Source: Dyadobacter fanqingshengii
GTDB taxonomy: Bacteria; Bacteroidota; Bacteroidia; Cytophagales; Spirosomataceae
Reading direction: 5' to 3'
Assembly: GCF_023822005.2 (NCBI RefSeq)
Contig: NZ_CP098806.1
Span: 5,764,501-5,828,500, forward strand
Length of the DNA: 64,000 nucleotides
Shown here: positions 51,800-60,406 of the stretch, one piece after another
Layout of the letters: each line of letters begins with the position of its first letter
How positions within the stretch are numbered: position 1 is the stretch's first letter
The notes under the pieces: generated by a model
What the model was told of the DNA's origin: nothing
What the model saw: only the letters and a program-made list of their open reading frames with translations
Databases searched by the model: none
Translations under genes and position numbers: made by a program

Positions 51800-52924
51800 A
51801 TGCAAAGACAACCGGAATATTTCTCTCAATTGGATGGCCTGCGCGCGATAGCGATCATTTTGGTCATTCTTTTTCATTGGTTTCCCGAAGGTCAGGGAAT
51901 TAATGTGCTGGCGAACGGACCGCTGGGAGTAACGCTTTTTTTTGTCCTGAGCGGATTTCTGATCACGCGGATCCTGCTGTTGAGCAGGGCCGCGGTTCAC
52001 GAAACAGGCATTGCACAAATCTATAAGCACTTTCTGTTGCGACGGGTTTTGCGGATTTTCCCGTTGTATTACTTTCTGCTTTTCATTATCTGGCAGGCTA
52101 AATCTATCCCTTTTATTCCAGACATTAATACGGACTTTTACATCTATCCGGCACATTACATTCTTTATATTTCCAATTTTCTTTTGGAAAAAACCACAAA
52201 CTGGTCAGACCTTTTATCCACATTATGGTCGCTGGCGGTTGAGGAGCAGTTCTATATTTTCTGGCCACTGGTGATCCTGAGCGTTCCGTTGCGTTACATG
52301 GAAAAAGTTATTGCCGGAACGATCCTGCTTGGGATTATCAGTCGGCTTGTGCTTTCCTTTTTTGGACATAATTTGGGCGTTTTGATGCCAACATGCCTGG
52401 ATGCGTTCGGGCTAGGCGCTTTGTGGGCTTTTGTAATGATTTACCATGAATCTCCCGAAATTTTCCTGAGAAACTTGAAGATCTTTGCCGCCGGAGGGCT
52501 AGCATTTTTCCTGTTCTTCTGCTTTACGCAGGTTGATTCTGTGTTGTTAACATTGTTTTTCCGCACTTCCATGGCCGTGTTTTGCCTGTTTTTTGTCGCG
52601 CACGCCAGTTACAGGAAAGGCTTCAAATCCGTTTTTGGCAAGATCCTGGATAATTCGGCATTGCGATACATTGGCAAGATCAGTTACGGGCTTTACATTT
52701 ATCACATGGTCGTGCCATCTATTCTGCTGCCGCTCATTCTCAAAATTGTACATCGGATTTTTAAAGTTGAGATCATATTAACCGATGCCGTAGGAAAGAC
52801 ATTAAGCCTTGCGCTGGTGATTACAGTTGCTTCACTTTCCTGGTTCTTTTTTGAGTCGCCGATCAATGGACTCAAAAAATACATTAATCTCCGAACAGTG
52901 CGGATGCGGTTGAACAGACATTAA
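51800..52924 (+). CDS. Acyltransferase family 3 (OafA/YrhL-like) membrane protein
   Basis: 374 residues, about ten hydrophobic segments. The N-terminus YFSQLDGLRAIAIILVILFHW (about 6-26) holds the conserved R-x-x-A and His of the acyltransferase 3 family, followed by LSGFLITRILLL and VEEQFYIFWPLVIL. Such enzymes O-acetylate or succinylate surface polysaccharides or lipids. No glycan genes are adjacent, so the substrate is unknown. A single gene upstream of the metE leader. Confidence 0.85.
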   Translation: MQRQPEYFSQLDGLRAIAIILVILFHWFPEGQGINVLANGPLGVTLFFVLSGFLITRILLLSRAAVHETGIAQIYKHFLLRRVLRIFPLYYFLLFIIWQAKSIPFIPDINTDFYIYPAHYILYISNFLLEKTTNWSDLLSTLWSLAVEEQFYIFWPLVILSVPLRYMEKVIAGTILLGIISRLVLSFFGHNLGVLMPTCLDAFGLGALWAFVMIYHESPEIFLRNLKIFAAGGLAFFLFFCFTQVDSVLLTLFFRTSMAVFCLFFVAHASYRKGFKSVFGKILDNSALRYIGKISYGLYIYHMVVPSILLPLILKIVHRIFKVEIILTDAVGKTLSLALVITVASLSWFFFESPINGLKKYINLRTVRMRLNRH

Positions 52925-53228
52925 CCCCGGATTTTTGGGGCAATAAACTTTACTTTTGCGCAAAAGGAATGCAGGCCAAAACAGATATTTTATCCTGCCC
53001 GATTGCTAATTGTAACCGCTTTCACTTAAATCGTTGCCTCAATGGCGATCGGCAACTTTTCATTTTAATTTTACCATGTTCTTTGTGAACACCCATCAGT
53101 CTGGGTAGTTATTTTTCGCTGTTGGACCCCTCATTCAACAAGCTGAAATTAAAATTAAACCGTGCGTAATCACGGGTAAACGCCGCATGAGGGGTGTTTC
53201 ACAGGGTTTTACTAACTCTTAAACACAA
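52925..53228 (+). promoter_or_regulatory. Long structured leader upstream of metE (candidate riboswitch or attenuator)
   Basis: 304 bp without a gene. TACTTTTG at 52951-52958 is a -7 candidate, which would give a leader of about 265 nt. Hairpins: GTTGCC (53033-53038) / GGCAAC (53051-53056) followed by T4; ACCCA (53091-53095) / TGGGT (53102-53106); ACCCCTCAT (53126-53134) / ATGAGGGGT (53187-53195) enclosing CCGTG / CACGG (53160-53175). A competing helix AAACGCC (53178-53184) / GGTGTTT (53193-53199) uses the same right-arm bases. I see no SAM-I, SAM-II or cobalamin consensus. Gene regulation by methionine or SAM status is an inference. Confidence 0.5.
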
Positions 53229-55556
53229 ATGGTAATGTTATCACACAATCTTGGTTACCCACGCGTGGGAAGCCACCGCGAACTCAAAAAAGCCAGCGAG
53301 CAATTCTGGGCTAGAAAAATCGACAGGGAAGAGCTTCAAAAAACGGCCCGCAAAATCCGTCACCAAAACTGGGAAACGCAAAAGAATGCAGGCCTCGACC
53401 TGATCCCTTCCAATGACTTTTCCTTGTATGATCACGTTTTAGACACGTCGCTCATGGCGGGAGCCATTCCTGAACGCTATCACCAGCTGATCGATGGCAA
53501 GTCTAACCGCGAGCTGGATCTTTATTATGCCATGGCGCGCGGTGTGCAGCGTGACGGTCTGGACATTAAGGCCATGGAAATGACCAAATGGTTTGATACA
53601 AACTATCATTACCTTGTGCCGGAATTTACCAAAAACCAAAAATTCAGCCGCTATTCCGATAAGATCATTCTTGAATTTGAAGATGCGCTGCATAAAGGGA
53701 TTTTGACCAAGCCCGTTCTGGTTGGGCCTGTTACTTATCTGTTGTTAGGTAAAGAAAAAGAGGCCGGTTTTGAAAGGATTGATCTGCTGGATAACCTCTT
53801 GCCCATATATATATCCATATTAAAAGAACTTGCCTCCCGCGGGGCCGAATGGGTGCAGCTGGACGAACCTGCGCTGGTTCTGGATCTTTCGGATAAAGAT
53901 AAATTAGCATTGCGAAGCGCGTATGCACAGATCCGTGAAGCGTTACCAAAGCTAAAAGTGCTGGTAACTTCCTATTTCGGCGCATTGGAAGATAATTTGG
54001 CCACAGCCACGAGTCTGAACATTGACGCATTGCATATTGACCTTACACGTGGTGTTGAAACATTGCCGCAAATTTTGGCTGATCAAGATTTTGTAAATTC
54101 AACCAAAAAACTGTCCCTAGGCGTTGTAGATGGCAGAAATATTTGGAAAAATGATTTCAAAAAGTCACTGGGATTTATCAAAAATGCGGTTGAGGTTCTG
54201 GGAGAAAATCGGGTTATGATTGCGCCTTCGTCTTCGTTGCTGCATAGTCCCCACGATTTGGAACTGGAAAAAAATGAGGCTGTGCTAACGCCGGAAATTA
54301 AGAACTGGATGGCTTTTGCAAAGCAAAAATTGCAGGAAGTGGTAACATTGAAACGGTTGGCAACGATAAACTGGAATGACGACCAGGCTTTTATCGCCAA
54401 TCAGCAGGCCGTTGAAAACAGGAGAAATTCACCACTTATTCACAAATCAGCAGCTAAGGCGCGTGTTCAAAATGTGAAGGAAAGTGATTTTGAACGACAA
54501 AATGCATTTCCGATCCGTCAGGCCATTCAGCTTGAAAAATTAAAACTCCCGTTATTCCCTTCAACAACAATCGGCTCATTTCCGCAAACGGATGATGTGC
54601 GCCAGTTGCGGGCGAATTTGAAAAAAGGCACATTAAGCATTGAAGATTATGAAACCAGGATCAAGAAAGAGATCGTAAACTCATTACGCTGGCAGGAAAA
54701 ACTGGGCATTGATGTGCTGGTACACGGCGAGTTTGAGCGGAATGATATGGTGGAATATTTTGGCGAACGTTTGTCGGGATTTGTATTTACGCAAAATGGC
54801 TGGGTGCAGAGTTATGGCAGTCGCTGTGTCAAACCGCCGGTCATTTTCGGCGATGTGGAACGTCCCGAAGCGATGACCGTGAAGTGGTCGGCATTCGCGC
54901 AGGCTAACTCTGATAAACTGGTAAAAGGCATGCTAACAGGCCCGGTAACCATTTTGCAATGGTCATTTGTGCGGGATGACCAGCCTAGAAAAGACACAGT
55001 GTTCCAGATCGGGCTTGCGATCCGGGATGAAGTGGTTGAGCTTGAAAAAGCGGGCATTAAGGTCATCCAGATTGACGAGCCGGCCATTCGGGAAGGTTTG
55101 CCATTGCGGAAATCTGCCTGGAAAAATTACCTCAAATGGGCTGTCGACGCTTTCCGGTTGAGCGCAGCCGGCGTTGCGGACCAGACGCAAATCCATACGC
55201 ACATGTGCTATTCCGAGTTTAACGACATTATCGGCTCTATTGCAGCCATGGACGCGGACGTGATCACGATCGAAACATCGCGCTCGCAAATGGAGCTTTT
55301 GGATGCTTTTGCTCATTTCAATTATCCCAATGAAATCGGGCCGGGTGTTTACGACATTCACTCGCCCAGGGTGCCTACGGTTGATGAGATGATCGTTCTG
55401 CTGGAAAAAGCATTGAAAGTAATTCCAGCCAGAAATCTTTGGGTTAATCCCGATTGCGGGTTGAAAACCCGTAAATGGCCGGAGACCGAAGCTGCGTTGC
55501 AAAATATGATCACCGCTGCCAATATCCTTCGGGAATCTGTTCCGGCATTGTATTAA
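53229..55556 (+). CDS. metE: Cobalamin-independent methionine synthase
   Basis: 775 residues, the usual MetE length. It transfers a methyl group from 5-methyltetrahydropteroyltriglutamate to homocysteine. The N-terminal barrel (HNLGYPRVGSHRELKKA) and C-terminal barrel (FPSTTIGSFPQTDDVR) are both complete. The zinc and homocysteine site shows HTHMCYSEFNDI (His and Cys, about 657-668), the Glu in ETSRSQMELL, and Cys in NPDCGLKTRKW (about 746-756). IQIDEPAIREGLPL is also typical. The start MVMLSHN may be two codons shorter. Probably controlled by the long leader in front of it. Confidence 0.95.
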   Translation: MVMLSHNLGYPRVGSHRELKKASEQFWARKIDREELQKTARKIRHQNWETQKNAGLDLIPSNDFSLYDHVLDTSLMAGAIPERYHQLIDGKSNRELDLYYAMARGVQRDGLDIKAMEMTKWFDTNYHYLVPEFTKNQKFSRYSDKIILEFEDALHKGILTKPVLVGPVTYLLLGKEKEAGFERIDLLDNLLPIYISILKELASRGAEWVQLDEPALVLDLSDKDKLALRSAYAQIREALPKLKVLVTSYFGALEDNLATATSLNIDALHIDLTRGVETLPQILADQDFVNSTKKLSLGVVDGRNIWKNDFKKSLGFIKNAVEVLGENRVMIAPSSSLLHSPHDLELEKNEAVLTPEIKNWMAFAKQKLQEVVTLKRLATINWNDDQAFIANQQAVENRRNSPLIHKSAAKARVQNVKESDFERQNAFPIRQAIQLEKLKLPLFPSTTIGSFPQTDDVRQLRANLKKGTLSIEDYETRIKKEIVNSLRWQEKLGIDVLVHGEFERNDMVEYFGERLSGFVFTQNGWVQSYGSRCVKPPVIFGDVERPEAMTVKWSAFAQANSDKLVKGMLTGPVTILQWSFVRDDQPRKDTVFQIGLAIRDEVVELEKAGIKVIQIDEPAIREGLPLRKSAWKNYLKWAVDAFRLSAAGVADQTQIHTHMCYSEFNDIIGSIAAMDADVITIETSRSQMELLDAFAHFNYPNEIGPGVYDIHSPRVPTVDEMIVLLEKALKVIPARNLWVNPDCGLKTRKWPETEAALQNMITAANILRESVPALY

Positions 55557-55568
55557 GTCCGGGTTAGT

Positions 55569-55602
55569 GAGAGTCAGGAGCTACAATTCCTGACTCTTTT
55601 TT
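55569..55602 (+). terminator. Rho-independent terminator after metE
   Basis: Perfect 10-bp stem AGAGTCAGGA (55570-55579) / TCCTGACTCT (55588-55597), 8-nt loop, T-rich tail. It ends metE. Directly beyond it TACATTTG (55602-55609) is a -7 candidate for the thioesterase gene. Confidence 0.85.
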
Positions 55603-55631
55603 ACATTTGCTAAAATAAATAACTCACGATT

Positions 55632-56018
55632 TTGACATTAGAAGAAAAGATCCTCGCCTCCGAAGCACGCGTTTTTAAAACGGTGTTTCCCAATAATACC
55701 AATCATTACGACACCCTTTTTGGCGGAACTGCATTATCCATGATGGACGAGGTTGCATTCATCGCAGCCACCCGTTTTTCCAGATTACGATGTGTCACAG
55801 TCTCATCCGACCGCATCGATTTCACGCATCCTATCCCAGCCGGAACCATTATCGAACTTGTAGGTCGCGTTGAAACGGTTGGGAACACGAGTATGAAGGT
55901 GCGGGTAGATATTTTTGTTGAAAAAATGTACGAAGAAGGCCGTGAAAAAGCCGTAACGGGCATCTTTACGTTTGTTGCGCTGGATGAGCAGCACAAGCCG
56001 ACAAAAATTATTGTATAG
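55632..56018 (+). CDS. Acyl-CoA thioesterase, YciA-like hotdog fold
   Basis: 128 residues. The hotdog core is NHYDTLFGGTALSMMDEVAFIAA (about 22-44) with the active Asp/Gly region, then RIDFTHPIPAGTIIELVGRV and SMKVRVDIFVE. It hydrolyses acyl-CoA thioesters in the cytosol. The start is TTG at 55632: an in-frame TAA at 55620-55622 leaves no upstream ATG, and the first internal ATG would cut into the fold. A single gene behind the metE terminator. Confidence 0.87.
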   Translation: MTLEEKILASEARVFKTVFPNNTNHYDTLFGGTALSMMDEVAFIAATRFSRLRCVTVSSDRIDFTHPIPAGTIIELVGRVETVGNTSMKVRVDIFVEKMYEEGREKAVTGIFTFVALDEQHKPTKIIV

Positions 56019-56118
56019 CAATCCAAAATTAAATTCTGCACGTATATGGCAAGGTCGATACAGTTAAAGGGAAATTGTTCCTGTTTAACCAAAATTTCCG
56101 TATCGTCACTTTGTCAGA

Positions 56119-57156
56119 ATGGCTTGGCGTTCGTTCCTCTTTTCAGTAATTCTCTTTGTTCTGCTCATTGTTGTCACTGAGATAGTCCTCAGGATAGCAT
56201 TGTGTTTTTATGGCTATCCGTTTTTGAAACCAGGCAATTATATGTGCTCCGGGTTCTATCCGACGATTAAAGAAATGATGGGAAAGGACATTCGGAATGA
56301 TGATGCCGTTCAGGATGTCCTCATTCTGGGAGGCTCGGTGATCAGCACGCCGTGGTCCAATATGGAAGTCCGGCTGGACACGATCCTGCGGAAGAAATAC
56401 GGCAACAAGAAGAAATTTGCTTTTTACAACACAGCCGCAGCCGGGCACACTTCCCTGGATAATCTGATTAAATACAAATTGCTGGAAGACAAGCGGTTCG
56501 ATCTCGTCATTTATTACGAGGCAATCAATGAAAACCGTGCTAATTGCATTCCTGACGTCGATTTTCGGTCAGATTATACGCACATTAAATGGTATTGCGA
56601 CATTTATCTTCTGCAATCCCATCCGGAAATCAATTTTACCGTTATTCCGTACGTCTGCGATCTGGTAATGAAGGGAATAGAGGATAAAATGTCCAAAAAA
56701 ATATATGCGCGCCAGGAGCAGGTGGATCCCGGGTTTGCGAAGTTTGGCGCAAACATTAAAACCGGTTCTTCTTACCGAAAAAATCTGAAAAACATCATTG
56801 ACCTGTCCAGGAAGCGAGGGGATGAATTGCTTTTGCTCAGTTATGCTTCCTTTTTTCCAAAAGGTGTGAAGCTGACCGGCGAACAGAAGGATATGGATTA
56901 TTTTGCGGGCTGCCATTATGCCTCCCCGGTTACGATTTGGGGTGAGGCGGAGTATGTAAAAAAAGGCATTTACATACATAACCAAATTCTGAGGGAGCTG
57001 GCAATAAAGAGTAAGACCCATTTCTTCGATATGGCCGAAAACATGCCGCAGGATGGACGTTTCTTTTGCGATGTTTGCCATGTGAGTGAGCCGGGAGCTC
57101 AAAATTTTTCAAAAAAATTGGCAACGTATATTGTGGATTCCAAGCTCGTAGAATAA
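56119..57156 (+). CDS. Membrane-anchored SGNH/GDSL hydrolase-like protein, copy 1
   Basis: 345 residues. One N-terminal membrane segment (FLFSVILFVLLIVVTEIVL, about 6-24), then a periplasmic SGNH-like domain: block I LILGGSVIST (nucleophile Ser in G-G-S, about 68-77), a block III-like YYEAINENRAN (about 132-142), and the Asp/His block CDVCHVSEPGAQ (about 318-329, D-x-x-H). SGNH enzymes are esterases or acetyl/carbohydrate esterases. It is collinear with the next gene at equal length and clearly paralogous. It is the first gene of the group that leads to the carbamoyltransferase. Substrate unknown. Confidence 0.72.
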   Translation: MAWRSFLFSVILFVLLIVVTEIVLRIALCFYGYPFLKPGNYMCSGFYPTIKEMMGKDIRNDDAVQDVLILGGSVISTPWSNMEVRLDTILRKKYGNKKKFAFYNTAAAGHTSLDNLIKYKLLEDKRFDLVIYYEAINENRANCIPDVDFRSDYTHIKWYCDIYLLQSHPEINFTVIPYVCDLVMKGIEDKMSKKIYARQEQVDPGFAKFGANIKTGSSYRKNLKNIIDLSRKRGDELLLLSYASFFPKGVKLTGEQKDMDYFAGCHYASPVTIWGEAEYVKKGIYIHNQILRELAIKSKTHFFDMAENMPQDGRFFCDVCHVSEPGAQNFSKKLATYIVDSKLVE

Positions 57157-57252
57157 CTTTTTAGTTGATGATAGAAGACATTGAGGAAATTTTATTTCTT
57201 TATTCAAAGATATTTTATAATTATACCGTTCGTATAGTCATAATATTTTCGA

Positions 57253-58290
57253 ATGTCTTCCCGAAAAGTATATCTTTCGTTAACATTAGCAGCGCTATTT
57301 CTTTTGTTCTCGGAACTCGTTTTCAGAGTTGCACTTTGCCTTTTTGGCTATCCTTTTTTCCTTCCTGCACGCTATCTGGAAAAGAAATATTACCCGTTTA
57401 TCGAACCTATGGAACAGGCTGTGGTCGAACGGGGAGGTGATACGCGCAACATTCTCATTCTGGGCGGATCGGTGGTGAACACGCATTGGTCCAGGTTGGA
57501 GTTGCGGCTCGACACATTGTTTCAAAAAGCGTATCCTGATGTTAAGAAATTCAATTTTTTTAATGTTGCCATGCCCGGTCATAACTCGCGGGATAATTTG
57601 GTCAAATACAACCTGTTGAAAAACCAGCATTATGACCTGGTAATCTATTACGAAGCGATTAATGAGAACCGCGCGAATAACATCTCTTCGGACTTGTTTT
57701 ATCCAGATTACAGCCATATTAAATGGTATGACGAGATAAACCTATTGCTTAAACATCCCGAAATGAATGTTACTGTTATGCCTTATGCGGTGCATTACTT
57801 ATTCAAAAGCTTGAAGGACAAATTGGCGCACCGGAACTATATCAGCAACGAACAAGTAGACCCGAACTATGCTGTATACGGGAAGGATATTAAAACTGCC
57901 GGACCTTATCATGATAACATCAATGCCATTGCAAGCCTGGCCAACAAGAAGCACGACCGGTTATTATTGGTTAAGTATGCCTCCTATTTTCCAAAAGGTG
58001 TCACGCTTACAGGCGAACCGGTTGATAAAAAGTATTTCACGCCGTGCTATATCGTGTCACCCGTAACAACGTGGGGAAAGCCCGAGCATGTTGTGAAGGG
58101 GATTGGGGTGCATAATCAAATGCTGGAAAAGGTCTATCATGATCAGAAAACCTATTTTTTTGACATGTCGACCGCCATGCCAAAGGATTCGGCCATGTTT
58201 TGTGACGTATGCCATCTCAGTGAGCCGGGTGCCCAGCGTTTTGCCAAAGCGCTTTCAAGCTTCGTTGTATCCAATAAGCTTATCCGATAA
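57253..58290 (+). CDS. Membrane-anchored SGNH/GDSL hydrolase-like protein, copy 2
   Basis: 345 residues, same layout as the gene before it: membrane segment YLSLTLAALFLLFSELVF (about 7-24), LILGGSVVNT (Ser), YYEAINENRAN, EQVDP, FPKGVTLTGE and FCDVCHLSEPGAQRF. The shared blocks suggest about half of the positions are identical, but I have not aligned them formally. It is a tandem duplicate that has diverged, so both copies are probably functional. It lies 96 bp after copy 1 and 225 bp before the carbamoyltransferase. Confidence 0.72.
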   Translation: MSSRKVYLSLTLAALFLLFSELVFRVALCLFGYPFFLPARYLEKKYYPFIEPMEQAVVERGGDTRNILILGGSVVNTHWSRLELRLDTLFQKAYPDVKKFNFFNVAMPGHNSRDNLVKYNLLKNQHYDLVIYYEAINENRANNISSDLFYPDYSHIKWYDEINLLLKHPEMNVTVMPYAVHYLFKSLKDKLAHRNYISNEQVDPNYAVYGKDIKTAGPYHDNINAIASLANKKHDRLLLVKYASYFPKGVTLTGEPVDKKYFTPCYIVSPVTTWGKPEHVVKGIGVHNQMLEKVYHDQKTYFFDMSTAMPKDSAMFCDVCHLSEPGAQRFAKALSSFVVSNKLIR

Positions 58291-58515
58291 AATCGTCAGA
58301 CCGTTGGATTGTTCTTTTTTTGTAAATATGTATAATACCGAACTTGTGTCAACTTTTGCTAGCTTTGTCGTCAATTTAAGGGTATAGTGCAATTGATTTT
58401 CTGTAAGATATTGATAGTCAAAAATATAAGAGATTTTGTTCAGGAAAACACACTATTGCCATCTGGTTTAAATGTCTCCGGAAGCGTTCGTAGTGGTAAA
58501 TTATTAAATAGGTAA

Positions 58516-60378
58516 ATGAAAATTCTAGGTATTTCAGCTTTCTATCATGACTCGGCAGCAGCCCTTATTGATAATGGAGAAATTGTTGCAGCAGCGCAGG
58601 AAGAGCGCTTTACCCGAAAAAAACACGATCCGGGTTTCCCTTCTGAAGCAATTAGATTTTGCCTGGAATACGGCGGATTGACCCTGAATGAACTGGACGC
58701 GATTGTTTTTTACGACAAACCGCTTCTGAAATTCGAACGACTTCTTGAAACCTATTATGCCTTCGCGCCAAAAGGAGTGAGGTCATTTTTAACTGCGATG
58801 CCAGTCTGGATCAAGGAAAAGATGTTTTTAAAACGTCTGATCAATGAAGAGCTGGTGAAATTGGGTTATGACAAAAAGAAAAAGGTAAAGTTGCTTTTTC
58901 CGGAACATCACCTGTCCCACGCAGCCAGTGCATATTATCCTTCACCCTATGAAAAATCTGCCATTCTTACCATTGATGGCGTAGGTGAATGGGCAACGGC
59001 TTCCATTTGTTTGGGAGAAGGAAAGGATATCAGCATTTTAAAAGAGCTGCGTTTCCCGCATTCATTAGGACTTCTTTATTCTGCATTCACTTATTTCCTT
59101 GGCTTCCGGGTTAATTCCGGGGAGTATAAATTGATGGGTTTGGCGCCTTATGGCAACCCGACTTCTCCTGATATCAAAAAATACGAGGAGATTATTCTCA
59201 AAGACCTTATTGAATTGAAAGAAGATGGCTCCGTATGGCTGAACCAAGACTATTTTGATTATGCTACGGGCCTCAAAATGGTTAACGAAGATAAATGGGA
59301 AGCGCTTTTCGGCTTCAAAACAAGAAAGCCCGAAGATGCCCTTGAACCCATACATTGCAACCTTGGACTTGCCATTCAGAATATTACAGAGGAAGCAGTG
59401 ATCCGGATGGCCAAAGAAGCAAAAAGGCTTACCGGCGCAGATTATTTGTGTATGGCCGGCGGCGTTGCATTGAACTGCGTGTCTAATGGTAAGTTGCAGA
59501 AAGCCAATATATTCAAAGATATTTTCATACAGCCGGCTGCCGGTGACGCCGGTGGTGCATTAGGAGCGGCACAAGCTGCGTATCATATTTTCTTCGGTCA
59601 GGAAAGAAAGATCACCTGGAAGGCAGATGCCATGCGCGGATCTTATCTGGGGCCTACATTCTCTGACCTGGACGTGGCATTAACTGCCAAAAAATACAAA
59701 GCGGTTTACACGCATTACGATAATTTCAAAGAGCTGGCTGGTGATGCAGCGAAATTGCTTTCCGAGGGAAATGTTGTGGGCTGGATTCAGGGGAGGATGG
59801 AATTTGGACCGCGTGCATTGGGTGGAAGAAGCATTTTAGGCGATCCGAGAAATGCTGAAATGCAGAAAAAACTGAACCTGAAAATCAAATATCGCGAGTC
59901 GTTCCGGCCGTTTGCCCCTTCGGTTTTGGCTGAGGATTGCGCAGAATATTTCGATTATGATGGGATTTCACCTTATATGTTGCTGGTTCACCCGGTCGCA
60001 GAAGGAAGACGCAAGCCTGTTCCCGCCAATTACGGCGCAATGGACCTGCGTGAAAAACTTTATTTCGAACGGTCAGACCTTCCTTCTATTACGCACATTG
60101 ACTATTCGGCGCGTATCCAGACAGTCCACAAGGAAACCAATCCACGTTATTACGAGCTGATCGATTCGTTTAAGGCACTTACGGGTTATGCGGTCATTGT
60201 AAACACAAGTTTCAATGTGCGCGGCGAACCGATCGTTTGCACGCCCAATGACGCCTACCGCTGTTTTATGCGCACGGAAATGGATTATCTCGTTGTTGGT
60301 AATTTCATTTTTGACAAAAAACAACAGCCCGAATGGCTCGAAAAAGATAACTGGAAAGAAGAATTCGTTCTTGATTAA
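58516..60378 (+). CDS. Carbamoyltransferase, NodU/CmcH/SxtI family
   Basis: 620 residues. It transfers a carbamoyl group from carbamoyl phosphate, through an adenylate, to a hydroxyl of an acceptor. N-terminal Kae1-like domain: ILGISAFYHDSAAALI (about 3-18), EERFTRKKHDPGFP, and metal ligands in PEHHLSHAASAYYPS (about 131-145), then DGVGEWATASI. C-terminal YrdC-like part: WIQGRMEFGPRALGGRSILG (about 423-442), FRPFAPSVLAED and TSFNVRGEPIVCTP. Acceptors in this family are Nod factors, antibiotics and saxitoxin precursors. Here a surface glycan or exported product is plausible from its SGNH and SxtJ neighbours (inference). TAGCTTTG at 58360-58367 is a -7 candidate. Confidence 0.92.
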   Translation: MKILGISAFYHDSAAALIDNGEIVAAAQEERFTRKKHDPGFPSEAIRFCLEYGGLTLNELDAIVFYDKPLLKFERLLETYYAFAPKGVRSFLTAMPVWIKEKMFLKRLINEELVKLGYDKKKKVKLLFPEHHLSHAASAYYPSPYEKSAILTIDGVGEWATASICLGEGKDISILKELRFPHSLGLLYSAFTYFLGFRVNSGEYKLMGLAPYGNPTSPDIKKYEEIILKDLIELKEDGSVWLNQDYFDYATGLKMVNEDKWEALFGFKTRKPEDALEPIHCNLGLAIQNITEEAVIRMAKEAKRLTGADYLCMAGGVALNCVSNGKLQKANIFKDIFIQPAAGDAGGALGAAQAAYHIFFGQERKITWKADAMRGSYLGPTFSDLDVALTAKKYKAVYTHYDNFKELAGDAAKLLSEGNVVGWIQGRMEFGPRALGGRSILGDPRNAEMQKKLNLKIKYRESFRPFAPSVLAEDCAEYFDYDGISPYMLLVHPVAEGRRKPVPANYGAMDLREKLYFERSDLPSITHIDYSARIQTVHKETNPRYYELIDSFKALTGYAVIVNTSFNVRGEPIVCTPNDAYRCFMRTEMDYLVVGNFIFDKKQQPEWLEKDNWKEEFVLD

Positions 60379-60406
60379 TAGCCCCGAATATCAGTAACAT
60401 ACACAA

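Noticed and set aside
52925..53228. SAM-I, SAM-II or cobalamin riboswitch before metE
   Set aside because: None of their conserved core sequences could be placed in the leader; only generic hairpins are visible.
54963..55502. A 179-codon minus-strand frame inside metE
   Set aside because: metE is unmistakable on the plus strand over this stretch, and the shadow frame has no domain or sensible start context.
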